14,140 bases of DNA from an uncultured Eubacteriales bacterium. GTDB lineage: Bacteria; Bacillota; Clostridia; Oscillospirales; Oscillospiraceae. How positions within the stretch are numbered: position 1 is the stretch's first letter; each line of letters starts with the position of its first letter. The position numbers were made by a program, and so were the translations under genes. Location: the NCBI GenBank assembly GCA_958427375.1, contig CAUABY010000025.1, forward strand, positions 1 to 14,140. The letters are read 5' to 3'. Shown here piece by piece: positions 6,051 to 12,294 of the stretch. Below the pieces are notes generated by a model. The model was not told where the DNA came from and searched no databases. It saw nothing but the letters and a program-made list of their open reading frames with translations.

Positions 6051-7391
6051 TTGAGTAAAGCTAAAACCCTGTTGGATAAGGCCGGGCGCAGTAATCCGCT
6101 GCTGTACGCCGCGGCGGCGCTGCTCGCCGTCGGCTTTGGAATCTTCGTGATACTCACGGCGGAGAAGGTAAACGTCTACTATCCCCTGCTCACCGCGATA
6201 ATCTTCGGCGGGCTCTTTTTCCTCGCCCAGGCGCTGCTGATTGCCCAGCACAGGTTTGACGCGCTGTCGCTGCTCATAGCGGCGGGCTGTCTCGCCTGCT
6301 GTCTCTTCTCACGCGTGGCGCTTTTGTACTTTGAATCCAACGACTACAAGGCCTTTTTGAAGCTCTGGGTTGCGAAACTCAGCGGACTGCCCATAAAAGA
6401 GGCGCTGTGTGAGCCTATCGGCGACTACAACCTGCCGTACATATACATTCTGCTCATCTTCTCGCGCCTGAACGCCGACCCGCTCATACTGATAAAGTCG
6501 CTCTCCTGCCTTTTTGACGTGATTTTGGCCTATTATGTGCTGAGAATCGTTTCTTTCGGCGTGAAAGACAGGCGCTTGCAGCTCGCCGCGTACATACTCA
6601 CGCTCGGCATACCGACGATAATGATAAACAGCGCACAGTGGTCGCAGTGCGACTCCATTTATGTCAGCTTCTGCCTTATGAGCATGCTTGCCGCGCTTGA
6701 AGGGCGCGGGCGCTCCTGCGCCATCACCTGGACGATTGCTTTCTGTTTCAAGCTTCAGGCGGTGTTCATCCTGCCCGCGCTCGGCATCGCGCTTTTTATG
6801 GGCAAAGTAAAGCCCAAGCATCTGCTGTGGATACCCGCCGTATTTTTCATATCCCTCGTTCCGGCGCTCATCGCCGGACGCAGTATTGCAAGCTGCATGA
6901 GCATCTATGCCGACCAGACGCAGGAGTACGGCTATCTTTTCCACAACGCACCCACTATCTGGCACTTTTTTGAGAGCGCGGATTTTGAGAGCTTCAGCGT
7001 TGTCAGCGTATTTACCGCCGGCGCCGCAGTTATTCTCTTCATCTTCTTCTGCCTGACCTTTCTAAAAAAGCTCAAGACCGAGGATCTTATCAGAATCTTT
7101 TTCATCTCCGCGATGCTCGTCCCTTATGTGCTGCCGAGGATGCACGAGCGTTACTTCTACATGGCTGACATCATGGCGCTCATCTACTTCATGTATAACC
7201 GCCGCAAGTGGTACATCCCATCGGCGCTCGTTATCTCATCCGCCATCGGCTATATGTACTACTTCAACGAAATCATAATTTACAACCAGAAGTACATAGC
7301 CCTTGTGTTCTTCATCATCCTCGCAACCGAGCTCAAGGAGTTCTTCTCCGCCTTCTGGCACTCCACCCCCGACACGATAACGATTGAATAA
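6051..7391 (+). CDS. Polytopic GT-C-like glycosyltransferase (mannosyltransferase-type) with TTG start
   Basis: 446 residues with about ten hydrophobic segments, an integral membrane protein. Family-like motifs: the acidic loop motif ESNDYKAF (95-102) after the first segments, where GT-C enzymes carry their catalytic Asp/Glu; NSAQWSQCDSIY (193-204); FKLQAVFILP (233-242); and PRMHERYFYMAD (362-373). From known GT-C families, such enzymes move a sugar from a polyprenyl-phosphate donor to an extracellular acceptor; donor and acceptor cannot be named. Start choice: TTG at 6051 lies correctly behind AAGGTG, and no better ATG exists nearby. It stands between a repeat-containing intergenic region and dfx, 113 bp apart, so it is probably a single-gene unit. 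It could also be annotated as an uncharacterised membrane protein. Confidence 0.7.
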   Translation: MSKAKTLLDKAGRSNPLLYAAAALLAVGFGIFVILTAEKVNVYYPLLTAIIFGGLFFLAQALLIAQHRFDALSLLIAAGCLACCLFSRVALLYFESNDYKAFLKLWVAKLSGLPIKEALCEPIGDYNLPYIYILLIFSRLNADPLILIKSLSCLFDVILAYYVLRIVSFGVKDRRLQLAAYILTLGIPTIMINSAQWSQCDSIYVSFCLMSMLAALEGRGRSCAITWTIAFCFKLQAVFILPALGIALFMGKVKPKHLLWIPAVFFISLVPALIAGRSIASCMSIYADQTQEYGYLFHNAPTIWHFFESADFESFSVVSVFTAGAAVILFIFFCLTFLKKLKTEDLIRIFFISAMLVPYVLPRMHERYFYMADIMALIYFMYNRRKWYIPSALVISSAIGYMYYFNEIIIYNQKYIALVFFIILATELKEFFSAFWHSTPDTITIE

Positions 7392-7504
7392 GGCGCCCGT
7401 GCCACTTACGCTATGGTAGTTATGCGGCGGCTTCGCGTAATAAACGTAAAAATCGCTGCATAAAATATATATTGGACTTTCAGAATTCGTTCAGGAGGTA
7501 ATTT

Positions 7505-7879
7505 ATGGCAAAGTTCTTTATCTGCCGCTCCTGCGGCAATCTTGTGGACATGATACACGACTCCGGCGCGCCGCTGTCCTGCTGCGGGCAGAACATGCAG
7601 CCGCTTGTGCCGAACACCGTTGACGCAAGCGGCGAGAAGCATCTACCCGTCGTCAGCATTGAGGGTGACACGGTAAACGTGAAGGTCGGCTCGGTCGCCC
7701 ACCCTATGCTGCCGGAGCACTACATTGAGTGGATATATGTCCAGACCGCAAACGGCGGCCAGTACAAGGCGCTCAAGCCCGGTGACGAGCCGCGCGCCTG
7801 CTTCTCCCTCTGCGGCGACAAAGTAGTCGCAGTATACGCCTACTGCAACATCCACGGACTGTGGATGACGAGGCTTTGA
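7505..7879 (+). CDS. dfx: Desulfoferrodoxin (2Fe superoxide reductase)
   Basis: 124 residues, cytoplasmic. Reduces superoxide to hydrogen peroxide without releasing oxygen, a defence typical of anaerobes. The N-terminal desulforedoxin-like domain has the four cysteines C7, C10, C26 and C27 that bind the rubredoxin-type iron (center I). The catalytic center II has all expected ligands: H46, H66, H72, C114 and H117, with the E44-K45 pair next to H46. The spacing between ligands (20, 6, 42 and 3) closely follows that of characterised desulfoferrodoxins. It starts with ATG after an AGGAGG site 6 nt upstream. Electrons would come from rubredoxin or a related donor, none of which is encoded here. 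A bidirectional terminator follows at 7926-7958. The length is normal for the family and nothing is missing. Confidence 0.95.
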   Translation: MAKFFICRSCGNLVDMIHDSGAPLSCCGQNMQPLVPNTVDASGEKHLPVVSIEGDTVNVKVGSVAHPMLPEHYIEWIYVQTANGGQYKALKPGDEPRACFSLCGDKVVAVYAYCNIHGLWMTRL

Positions 7880-7925
7880 GCCGGTGCGTGTACATCGGCG
7901 CACAATATAGAATATCAAGACGCAA

Positions 7926-7958
7926 AAAAATCTCTGCTCGGACTGAGCAGAGATTTTT
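7926..7958. terminator. Bidirectional terminator between dfx and rplT
   Basis: Perfect 14-bp arms (7926-7939 and 7945-7958) around GGACT. The A run at the left and the T run at the right give both strands a stem plus U tract. It terminates dfx from the left and the infC-rpmI-rplT operon from the right. Confidence 0.9.
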
Positions 7959-7977
7959 ATTTTCAGTATATTATTAC

Positions 7978-8337
7978 TTACTTTGCAGCGGCGGCCTTGG
8001 CCATGTCGCACAGAGCGGTGAAAGCAGCAGGATCGTGGATAGCGGTCTCGGAGAGCATCTTGCGGTTCATGTCGATGCCGGCGAGCTTCAGGCCGTGCAT
8101 GAAGGTGGAGTAGTTCATACCGTTCATCTTGCAGCCTGCGCTGATACGAGTAATCCAGAGCTGGCGGAAGTCTCTCTTCTTCTGCTTGCGGCCGACGTAT
8201 GCGTAACGGCCGGACTTCATCAGCTGCTGGTTTGCCATCTTATAGTGACGGGACTTGTTGCCCCAGTAACCCTTTGCAAGACCAAGAACTTTATTTCTGT
8301 GCTTGCGGGTCATCATTGCGCCTTTAACTCTTGCCAT
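7978..8337 (-). CDS. rplT: Large ribosomal subunit protein bL20
   Basis: 119 residues, standard length for L20. The sequence is highly recognisable: MARVKGAMMTRKHRNKVLGL, then KGYWGNKSRHYKMANQQ, RDFRQLWITRI and a C-terminal LAGIDMNRKMLSE. It binds 23S rRNA early in 50S assembly; in Firmicutes it also represses its own operon by binding the infC leader. It is the last gene of infC-rpmI-rplT, 30 bp after rpmI, with a TAGGAGG site before the ATG. A bidirectional terminator follows the stop. Confidence 0.97.
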   Translation of the reverse strand: MARVKGAMMTRKHRNKVLGLAKGYWGNKSRHYKMANQQLMKSGRYAYVGRKQKKRDFRQLWITRISAGCKMNGMNYSTFMHGLKLAGIDMNRKMLSETAIHDPAAFTALCDMAKAAAAK

Positions 8338-8367
8338 TTGATTATCCTCCTATTTTAGCGTACGCCC

Positions 8368-8565
8368 TTATTTGTAAGGGATCATTTTCTTGATAGTTGC
8401 CGTGTTGGTCACATCTGCATAAGTCTCAGAACGCAGACGACGGCAGCGTTTGCTGTCCTTCTTGGTGAGGATATGGCTCTTAAAAGCGTGTGCGCGCTTT
8501 ACTTTACCACTCTTGGTAAGATTGAATCTCTTCTTAGCACCACTATGGGTTTTCAGTTTGGGCAT
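8368..8565 (-). CDS. rpmI: Large ribosomal subunit protein bL35
   Basis: 65 residues, the family's usual length, with the typical start MPKLKTHSGAKKRF, a basic middle (SGKVKRAHAFKSHILTKK) and SKRCRRLR. It is a small basic 50S subunit protein. The ATG at 8563-8565 follows a GGAGAAA site; open frame upstream of it is part of the intergenic region and is not coding. It lies 61 bp behind infC and 30 bp ahead of rplT. A small hairpin precedes it (8593-8618). Confidence 0.96.
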   Translation of the reverse strand: MPKLKTHSGAKKRFNLTKSGKVKRAHAFKSHILTKKDSKRCRRLRSETYADVTNTATIKKMIPYK

Positions 8566-8592
8566 GATAATTTCTCCTTCCGTAAACTGGCT

Positions 8593-8618
8593 TATACAGG
8601 GAATGACCCCTCTGTATA
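8593..8618 (-). other. Stem-loop in the infC-rpmI intergenic region
   Basis: TATACAG (8593-8599) pairs with CTGTATA (8612-8618), with a possible GGG/CCC continuation inside. It lies ~27 nt upstream of the rpmI start and has no T run, so it is not a terminator. It may be an RNA processing or translational control structure, but nothing proves that. Confidence 0.35.
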
Positions 8619-8626
8619 CTTGTTGA

Positions 8627-9205
8627 TTATTCCTCGTTCTCCTTGGCATCCTGCTTGGGAAGCTTGGGCTTTGCGGGCTTCTTGGGCGTTGAGGTGGGCT
8701 TGGGCGAGAGGAAGATTGACATGCTGCGGCCTTCAAGCTTGGGCTGCTTGTCAAGATTGGCAATGTCAGCGCACTTGTCGGCAAAGTCGCGCAAAAGCTC
8801 AGCACCGATATCGGTGTGTGCCATTTCGCGGCCGCGGAAACGCACAGACGCTTTAACTCTGTTGCCCTCAGACAAGAACTTCTGGGCATTTTTGAGCTTG
8901 GTGTTGAAGTCATTAGTGTCTATGCCGGGAGACATGCGCACTTCTTTGACCTCAATGACCCGCTGGTTCTTCTTGGCTTCCTTCTCCTTCTTGGTCTGCT
9001 CAAAGCGGTACTTGCCATAATCCATTATACGGCAGACCGGCGGGTTGGAGCCCGGAGCGATCTTGACCAGGTCAAGCTCATGCTCGATAGCGATTTGAAG
9101 AGCTTTCTGCGAGGACATAATTCCAAGCTGCTCGCCCTCCGCACCTATCAGACGTACTTCCTTGTCAATAATCTCCTCGTTGATTTGATGAACAGCGTTT
9201 GCGAT
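8627..9205 (-). CDS. infC: Translation initiation factor IF-3
   Basis: 192 residues from ATC. The N-terminal domain starts at HQINEEI and carries LIGAEGEQLG and ALQIAIEHELDLVKIAP. The linker has PPVCRIMDYGKYRFEQ. The C-terminal domain has VKEVRMSPGID, DFNTKLKNAQKFL, VKASVRFRGREM and RSMSIFLSPK, followed by a low-complexity lysine/proline tail. IF-3 binds the 30S subunit, prevents premature subunit joining and rejects non-canonical start codons. Start choice: GGAGG at 9215-9219 lies 8-9 nt before ATC (9203-9205), ideal spacing, and no ATG is available. The only other candidate, GTG at 9212-9214, touches the ribosome binding site itself and cannot be used easily. ATT/ATC-type starts on infC are known from other bacteria and give autoregulation. 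First gene of infC-rpmI-rplT. Confidence 0.93.
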   Translation of the reverse strand: MANAVHQINEEIIDKEVRLIGAEGEQLGIMSSQKALQIAIEHELDLVKIAPGSNPPVCRIMDYGKYRFEQTKKEKEAKKNQRVIEVKEVRMSPGIDTNDFNTKLKNAQKFLSEGNRVKASVRFRGREMAHTDIGAELLRDFADKCADIANLDKQPKLEGRSMSIFLSPKPTSTPKKPAKPKLPKQDAKENEE

Positions 9206-9545
9206 CTGAAACACCTCCGGTTAACAGCAAAAAATTGAAATATACAAACTAAAACTATTCTATGATTAAAATCTTAAATTCTAATCAGAACTTTTGAAGT
9301 ATCCAAGCGCCGGGCAGCGCCCGGTTGACACTTTAAAAGGCGTTTCACGCGAAATCTACGCCGCTGCGGCGGCTATTAAAACATTTTTATTGTTTTAATC
9401 AGATTTCAGTAAAAAGCGCGGATGCACAGCATCCGCGCGTAAAAACACCTTGAGCGCCCGTGAATCAGGCAAGTGCCTTATTGACCCATGCTGACCTTTT
9501 GTCGCAGGGTGAGGTTGGCGGATACCATCCTTCTTTGTTTTAGCT
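9206..9545 (-). promoter_or_regulatory. Long infC operon leader, probable L20-type autoregulatory leader
   Basis: About 340 nt separate the promoter from infC. Stem-loops visible on the minus strand: a GC-rich terminator-like hairpin at 9411-9438; an AT hairpin ATTAAAACA/TGTTTTAAT at 9375-9399; CGCCG/CGGCG at 9359-9371; and CCGGGC/GCCCGG at 9310-9324. In Firmicutes this operon is controlled by L20 binding to such a leader, with transcription attenuation. Position and architecture fit, but I could not align this sequence to the known L20 leader fold, so the class is inferred. Confidence 0.55.
9411..9438 (-). terminator. Attenuator-like intrinsic terminator in the infC leader
   Basis: GCGCGGATGC (9416-9425) and GCATCCGCGC (9429-9438) form a perfect 10-bp stem with a 3-nt loop, followed on the minus strand by TTTTT (9415-9411). 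It lies ~105 nt after the predicted transcription start and ~205 nt before infC, so it would stop most transcripts unless an antiterminating structure forms. It is oriented only for the infC strand. Confidence 0.75.
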
Positions 9546-9550
9546 TTGTT

Positions 9551-9579
9551 ATTATAGCGGCTTTTTCGTGCCTTGTCAA
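9551..9579 (-). promoter_or_regulatory. Consensus sigma-A promoter of infC-rpmI-rplT
   Basis: On the minus strand TTGACA (9579-9574) is separated by exactly 17 bp from TATAAT (9556-9551). Both hexamers match the housekeeping consensus perfectly, as expected for a translation operon needing attenuation control downstream. Confidence 0.93.
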
Positions 9580-9637
9580 GGGCTTTTCATATATTTTTTC
9601 CGCGCGCATGATAAAAGCCGCGCCTTGCGGAAATGAT

Positions 9638-9673
9638 AAGTTAAGGAGAGGCAAACTGCCTACAGCTTAACTT
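9638..9673 (+). other. 5' UTR hairpin ahead of the PF06541-like gene
   Basis: AAGTTAAG (9638-9645) pairs with CTTAACTT (9666-9673), with an inner AGGCA/TGCCT stem (9649-9653, 9657-9661). It ends right before the GGGG ribosome binding site of the gene starting at 9686, so it could influence its translation. No T run follows. Confidence 0.35.
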
Positions 9674-9685
9674 GGGGTGATGCAA

Positions 9686-10063
9686 ATGGCGGAATATCTG
9701 AGCATTTTTACGGCCGGCGGGCTGGCCTACGGCCTTATAGAAATACTCTGGCGCGGACACACGCACTGGACAATGCTCATCTGTGGCGGGCTGTGCTTTG
9801 CACTGATGTATTATATTGCGCCGCTTGGCATGTCTATGCCGCGAAAGTGCCTTCTCTGCGCCGCGATTATAACCACGGTCGAGTTTCTGACAGGCTGTAT
9901 TGTAAACCTCGGCCTCGGCATGGCGGTCTGGGACTACTCATACCTGCCAGGAAACCTCTTGGGGCAGATCTGCCCGCGCTTTACGCTGATGTGGCTTTTG
10001 CTGTCAGTGCCGGGGCTGTGGCTGTGTGATGCTCTGCGCCGATTATGGCATGTCCGCAGCTGA
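9686..10063 (+). CDS. Small membrane protein of the putative ABC-transporter type IV family (PF06541-like)
   Basis: 125 residues with four hydrophobic segments and short loops. Family-like motifs: YGLIEILWRGHTHWTM in the first loop, EFLTGCIVNLGLGMAVWDYS in the middle and LPGNLLGQICPRFTLMWLLL near the end. These resemble PF06541 proteins, whose transport role is a database name and not an established activity. ATG 9686 is chosen over GTG 9677 and ATG 9680 because the GGGG site (9674-9677) is then 8 nt away. The gene is convergent with deoC, the stops being only 26 bp apart, and no terminator is visible between them. It appears to be a single-gene unit. Confidence 0.75.
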   Translation: MAEYLSIFTAGGLAYGLIEILWRGHTHWTMLICGGLCFALMYYIAPLGMSMPRKCLLCAAIITTVEFLTGCIVNLGLGMAVWDYSYLPGNLLGQICPRFTLMWLLLSVPGLWLCDALRRLWHVRS

Positions 10064-10089
10064 GGCGGAGGCAGGGGCCGTATATGCGC

Positions 10090-10773
10090 TCAATAGGCCT
10101 CGTCGGGTGCGCCCGCGGCGTTTTCACGCTCCATGGCGAGCTTGACTATGCGGCTTGTGCCAAGGCGCTCGGCACCGAGGGTGATGAAGTCCTCCGCATC
10201 CTGCAGGCTGGAAATACCGCCCGCGGCCTTGATCTTGACGCTATCCGGGCAGTTTGCGCGCATGAGCGCCACGTCCTCGCGCGTCGCGCCGCCCGTGGAG
10301 AAGCCCGTGGAGGTCTTGATATAGTCCGCGCCGCAGGCCGAGACTATCTCGCACATTTTGACTTTCTCCGCCTCGGTCAAAAGGCAGCACTCGATGATGA
10401 CCTTGAGGATATGGCCGCGCGTGGCCTCGCGCACGGCGCTTATATCGGCGGCAACGGCGTCCCAGCAGGCGTCCTTCACCATGGAGAGATTGATGACCAT
10501 GTCAATCTCGTCCGCGCCGTTTCTGATCGCGTCCTGCGCCTCAAAGGCTTTGGCGGCGCTCGTCATATAGCCGTTGGGGAAGCCGATGACGGTGCAAATC
10601 TTCACGCGGCTGCCGACATAGCGCTTCGCGCCCGCGACATGGCAAGGCGGAATGCAGACGCTGGCGCAGTGGTATTTTACCGCCTGATCGCACAGTGCGC
10701 GGATTTCCTCGCTCGTGCAGTCGACGCGCAGTAAGGTATGGTCGCATTTTTCAAGAATTGTGCTTATATCCAT
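10090..10773 (-). CDS. deoC: Deoxyribose-phosphate aldolase
   Basis: 227 residues, a cytoplasmic TIM-barrel class I aldolase that splits 2-deoxyribose 5-phosphate into glyceraldehyde 3-phosphate and acetaldehyde, the last step of deoxynucleoside salvage. Catalytic residues are in place: Schiff-base K153 in YIKTSTGFS, K182 in KIKAAGGI and D91 in GADEIDMVIN. Other typical segments are CDHTLLR (10-16), VCIPPCHV (39-46) and VIGFPNGYMTS (62-72). ATG at 10773 follows AAGGAG. A sigma-A promoter is visible at 10820-10848. It is not clustered with deoA, deoB or nucleoside phosphorylase genes as it often is elsewhere. Confidence 0.96.
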   Translation of the reverse strand: MDISTILEKCDHTLLRVDCTSEEIRALCDQAVKYHCASVCIPPCHVAGAKRYVGSRVKICTVIGFPNGYMTSAAKAFEAQDAIRNGADEIDMVINLSMVKDACWDAVAADISAVREATRGHILKVIIECCLLTEAEKVKMCEIVSACGADYIKTSTGFSTGGATREDVALMRANCPDSVKIKAAGGISSLQDAEDFITLGAERLGTSRIVKLAMERENAAGAPDEAY

Positions 10774-10819
10774 ATAGAAAGCTCCTTAATATCAAAATTT
10801 GTAACTTATAGACGTTTAT

Positions 10820-10848
10820 ATTATATCCGCCCGCGCCGACATATTCAA
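10820..10848 (-). promoter_or_regulatory. Probable deoC promoter
   Basis: On the minus strand TTGAAT (10848-10843), a 17-bp spacer and a perfect TATAAT (10825-10820). The expected start of transcription is ~40 nt upstream of the deoC ATG. The 134-bp gap to the divergent SSB-like gene must also hold that gene's promoter, for which only weak candidates exist. Confidence 0.7.
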
Positions 10849-10907
10849 GTACTGCGTGTGAATAGATTTAACTAAATCATCAAGTACACGAAAAGGACGG
10901 CTGTATA

Positions 10908-11516
10908 ATGGACATGATTTCTGAGAACAATTACGTGAGGCTCGTTGGCGTGATGGCAGGACGCCCCGCATATTCGCACTCAAGCCGGGGGCAGGACTTC
11001 TACACTTTCCCGCTGGAGGTGCTGAGGCTTTCCGGCAACTGCGACACCATAAACATCATCGTGCGCCCGGAGATGCTGGAGAGTTTGGAGGTTGCGGAGC
11101 GCGGGAAACTCTGTGTCTGCGGTCAGCTCCGCACATTCAACAACCGCCGGGGTGAGGGGGCAAAGCTCGTGATTACCGTGTTCGCGCGCGAGCTGCAGCT
11201 TTGCGACGAGGACGACAGCAACCTGGTTGAGCTGGGCGGGACGCTGTGCAAGGCACCGAACCTGCGCTGCACCCCCATGGGGCGCGACATCTGCGATTTG
11301 ATGCTGGCCGTCAACCGGCACTATGGGCGCTCGGACTACCTGCCGTGCATCTGCTGGGGCGTGCGCGCACGAGAGGCCGCCGCGTGGACGGTAGGAACAC
11401 ACGTGCATCTCACCGGGCGCATCCAGAGCAGGCGCTACATAAAACTCAGTGAGGCCGGGTCTGTTGAGAAAACCGCGTACGAGGTATCGGTGACGGACAT
11501 TGAGCCTGTGGAATAG
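10908..11516 (+). CDS. Tandem OB-fold single-stranded DNA-binding-like protein
   Basis: 202 residues in two OB-fold units. Residues ~8-98 form the first, more diverged fold (NYVRLVGVMAGRP, then FYTFPLEVLRLSG and VRPEMLE). Residues ~105-199 form the second (NLVELGGTLCKAPNLRCTPMG, LMLAVNR at 132-137, DYLPCICWG at 143-151, HLTGRIQSRRY at 167-177, AYEVSV at 190-195). This SSB-like second half is typical of a clostridial SSB-like family distinct from the main ssb, which is ~150 residues with one OB fold and an acidic tail. The acidic SSB tail is absent here. A role in single-strand DNA binding is inferred. The start at 10908 follows AAAAGGA; ATG 10914 is also possible. It is divergent from deoC. 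Confidence 0.75.
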   Translation: MDMISENNYVRLVGVMAGRPAYSHSSRGQDFYTFPLEVLRLSGNCDTINIIVRPEMLESLEVAERGKLCVCGQLRTFNNRRGEGAKLVITVFARELQLCDEDDSNLVELGGTLCKAPNLRCTPMGRDICDLMLAVNRHYGRSDYLPCICWGVRAREAAAWTVGTHVHLTGRIQSRRYIKLSEAGSVEKTAYEVSVTDIEPVE

Positions 11517-11523
11517 AATAAGG

Positions 11524-11549
11524 AAATCACCGCCGGGTTGCGGTGATTT
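11524..11549 (+). terminator. Hairpin after the SSB-like gene
   Basis: AAATCACCGC (11524-11533) and GCGGTGATTT (11540-11549) form a perfect 10-bp stem with a 6-nt loop, 8 bp after the stop codon. The T run is only the three bases inside the stem, so termination strength is uncertain. Confidence 0.6.
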
Positions 11550-11599
11550 ACTTAGATAGTCAAAGGCTCTGTTAACAGCTGACCGATTTGGTTTTCCTC

Positions 11600-11720
11600 C
11601 TTTTAAGCCAAATCAAAGCCCAGCGAAGCGGGTTCGATTTGGAGAGGAGAATAAAGGAAGTGTAGCGCCGTTTTCGCCGACAGGCGGAAACAGAGCGGCA
11701 CGAGCTTCGTTTGACGAGGG
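11600..11720 (-). repeat. Dispersed repeat copy B (121 bp, inverted relative to copy A)
   Basis: The reverse complement aligns over its full length with 5779-5899. The best conserved part is the terminal stem-loop region (11600-11645: CCAAATC...GATTTGG around CCC/GGG and the CTTCG-like loop) plus CCCTCGTCAAAC at the other end. The interior has diverged, suggesting an old family with selection or recent homogenisation of the ends. It lies in the 253-bp gap between the SSB-like gene and the ORF at 11770-12126. No coding potential was recognised. Confidence 0.7.
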
Positions 11721-11740
11721 AAACTTAATGAAGTGAGCTT

Positions 11741-11769
11741 CGTTTGACGACGTTTGACGACGTTTGACG
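11741..11769. repeat. Three tandem copies of a 10-bp unit (CGTTTGACGA)
   Basis: Units at 11741-11750 and 11751-11760 are identical and the third (11761-11769) is incomplete. The same GCTTCGTTTGACGA also occurs once at 11704-11717 inside repeat copy B. The array ends directly at the TTA stop of the minus-strand ORF (11770-11772). Confidence 0.75.
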
Positions 11770-12126
11770 TTAGCCTTCTCCCAAATCCATGGCGAACTCG
11801 TCTTTCACGACCTCTTCGTCGGCAGGCTCAAGCTCTGCGGTGGAGATAAACTCAGACATGTACGCCTCCCCATACATAATGCCGGGGATGTTGAGGATAA
11901 TGCCGTCCATGCTGTAGGGGAGCTTGAAGGTGTAGGTATAGCCCTCTTCGCTGCCGCCCTTATCCTGCGTCACGAAGCTATACATACTGAAATCTGGGCC
12001 GATGCAGATGGAGGAGCCGCGCTCCTTATCATAGAGCTTTGCCACGCGCTCGCCGCCAACCAGCAGAGCCGCGATGCAGAACATGCCTATCTGCGTGTGC
12101 GAGGAATAGGTGGCGATATTGCCCAT
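11770..12126 (-). CDS. Unrecognised 118-residue protein, possibly a C-terminal remnant
   Basis: I do not recognise this protein. It is soluble, moderately acidic at the end (AELEPADEEVVKDEFAMDLGEG) and contains GGERVAKLYDKERGSSICIG in the middle and a beta-rich YTYTFKLPYSMDGIILNIPG region. The ATG at 12126 has no ribosome binding site. The frame stays open upstream through two palindromes (12135-12178) that look like an interspersed repeat and not coding sequence. This suggests that a longer gene lost its 5' end to the repeat, or that a poor start is used. A TTAGAA-17-TATAAT promoter candidate lies at 12225-12253 on the same strand. It is downstream of galM on the same strand, 168 bp away. 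Confidence 0.45.
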   Translation of the reverse strand: MGNIATYSSHTQIGMFCIAALLVGGERVAKLYDKERGSSICIGPDFSMYSFVTQDKGGSEEGYTYTFKLPYSMDGIILNIPGIMYGEAYMSEFISTAELEPADEEVVKDEFAMDLGEG

Positions 12127-12134
12127 GCCATCAT

Positions 12135-12178
12135 ACTTTGCTTTAGCAAAGTGTGAAAAAGAGAAGCTTCTCTTTTTC
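12135..12178. repeat. Two adjacent palindromes upstream of the 118-residue ORF
   Basis: ACTTTGC (12135-12141) and GCAAAGT (12146-12152) form a stem with a TTTA loop. Next to it GAAAAAGAGAAG / CTTCTCTTTTTC (12155-12178) is a perfect 24-bp palindrome around AAGCTT. Together they could act as a terminator-like structure on either strand or be part of a REP-like interspersed element. No second copy was found in this window. Confidence 0.6.
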
Positions 12179-12224
12179 AGCCGACGGGCGCAAATTTTAA
12201 AGCTGCCGGGTATAATACCTGAGT

Positions 12225-12253
12225 ATTATATCCATACTGGGCTTTGCTTCTAA
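12225..12253 (-). promoter_or_regulatory. Candidate promoter upstream of the 118-residue ORF, within a small dyad
   Basis: Minus strand TTAGAA (12253-12248), a 17-bp spacer and a perfect TATAAT (12230-12225). The -10 region overlaps an imperfect inverted repeat, GGTATAATAC (12209-12218) with GTATTATATCC (12223-12233), which could be an operator. The -35 is only a partial match. Confidence 0.35.
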
Positions 12254-12294
12254 TACATTATCACAGTAAATAGCCTTAAATTCGTTGATTTTCT

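Noticed and set aside
6309..6965. 218-codon open frame on the minus strand
   Set aside because: Antisense to the glycosyltransferase-like membrane protein; highly charged mixed composition, with no start signal.
7392..7504. Promoter or riboswitch between the glycosyltransferase and dfx genes
   Set aside because: The stretch is AT-rich with several TATA-like words, but none pairs with a credible -35 at correct spacing, and no conserved RNA fold was recognised.
9206..9545. T-box riboswitch in the infC leader
   Set aside because: No T-box-like antiterminator sequence or specifier loop was recognised; ribosomal protein control fits the operon better.
9488..9670. 60-codon plus-strand frame with a hydrophobic stretch
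   Set aside because: It covers the perfect infC promoter and part of its leader and has no ribosome binding site.
10045..10734. 229-codon open frame on the plus strand
   Set aside because: Antisense to deoC, whose catalytic motifs are unmistakable; the open frame results from GC-rich codon use on the opposite strand.
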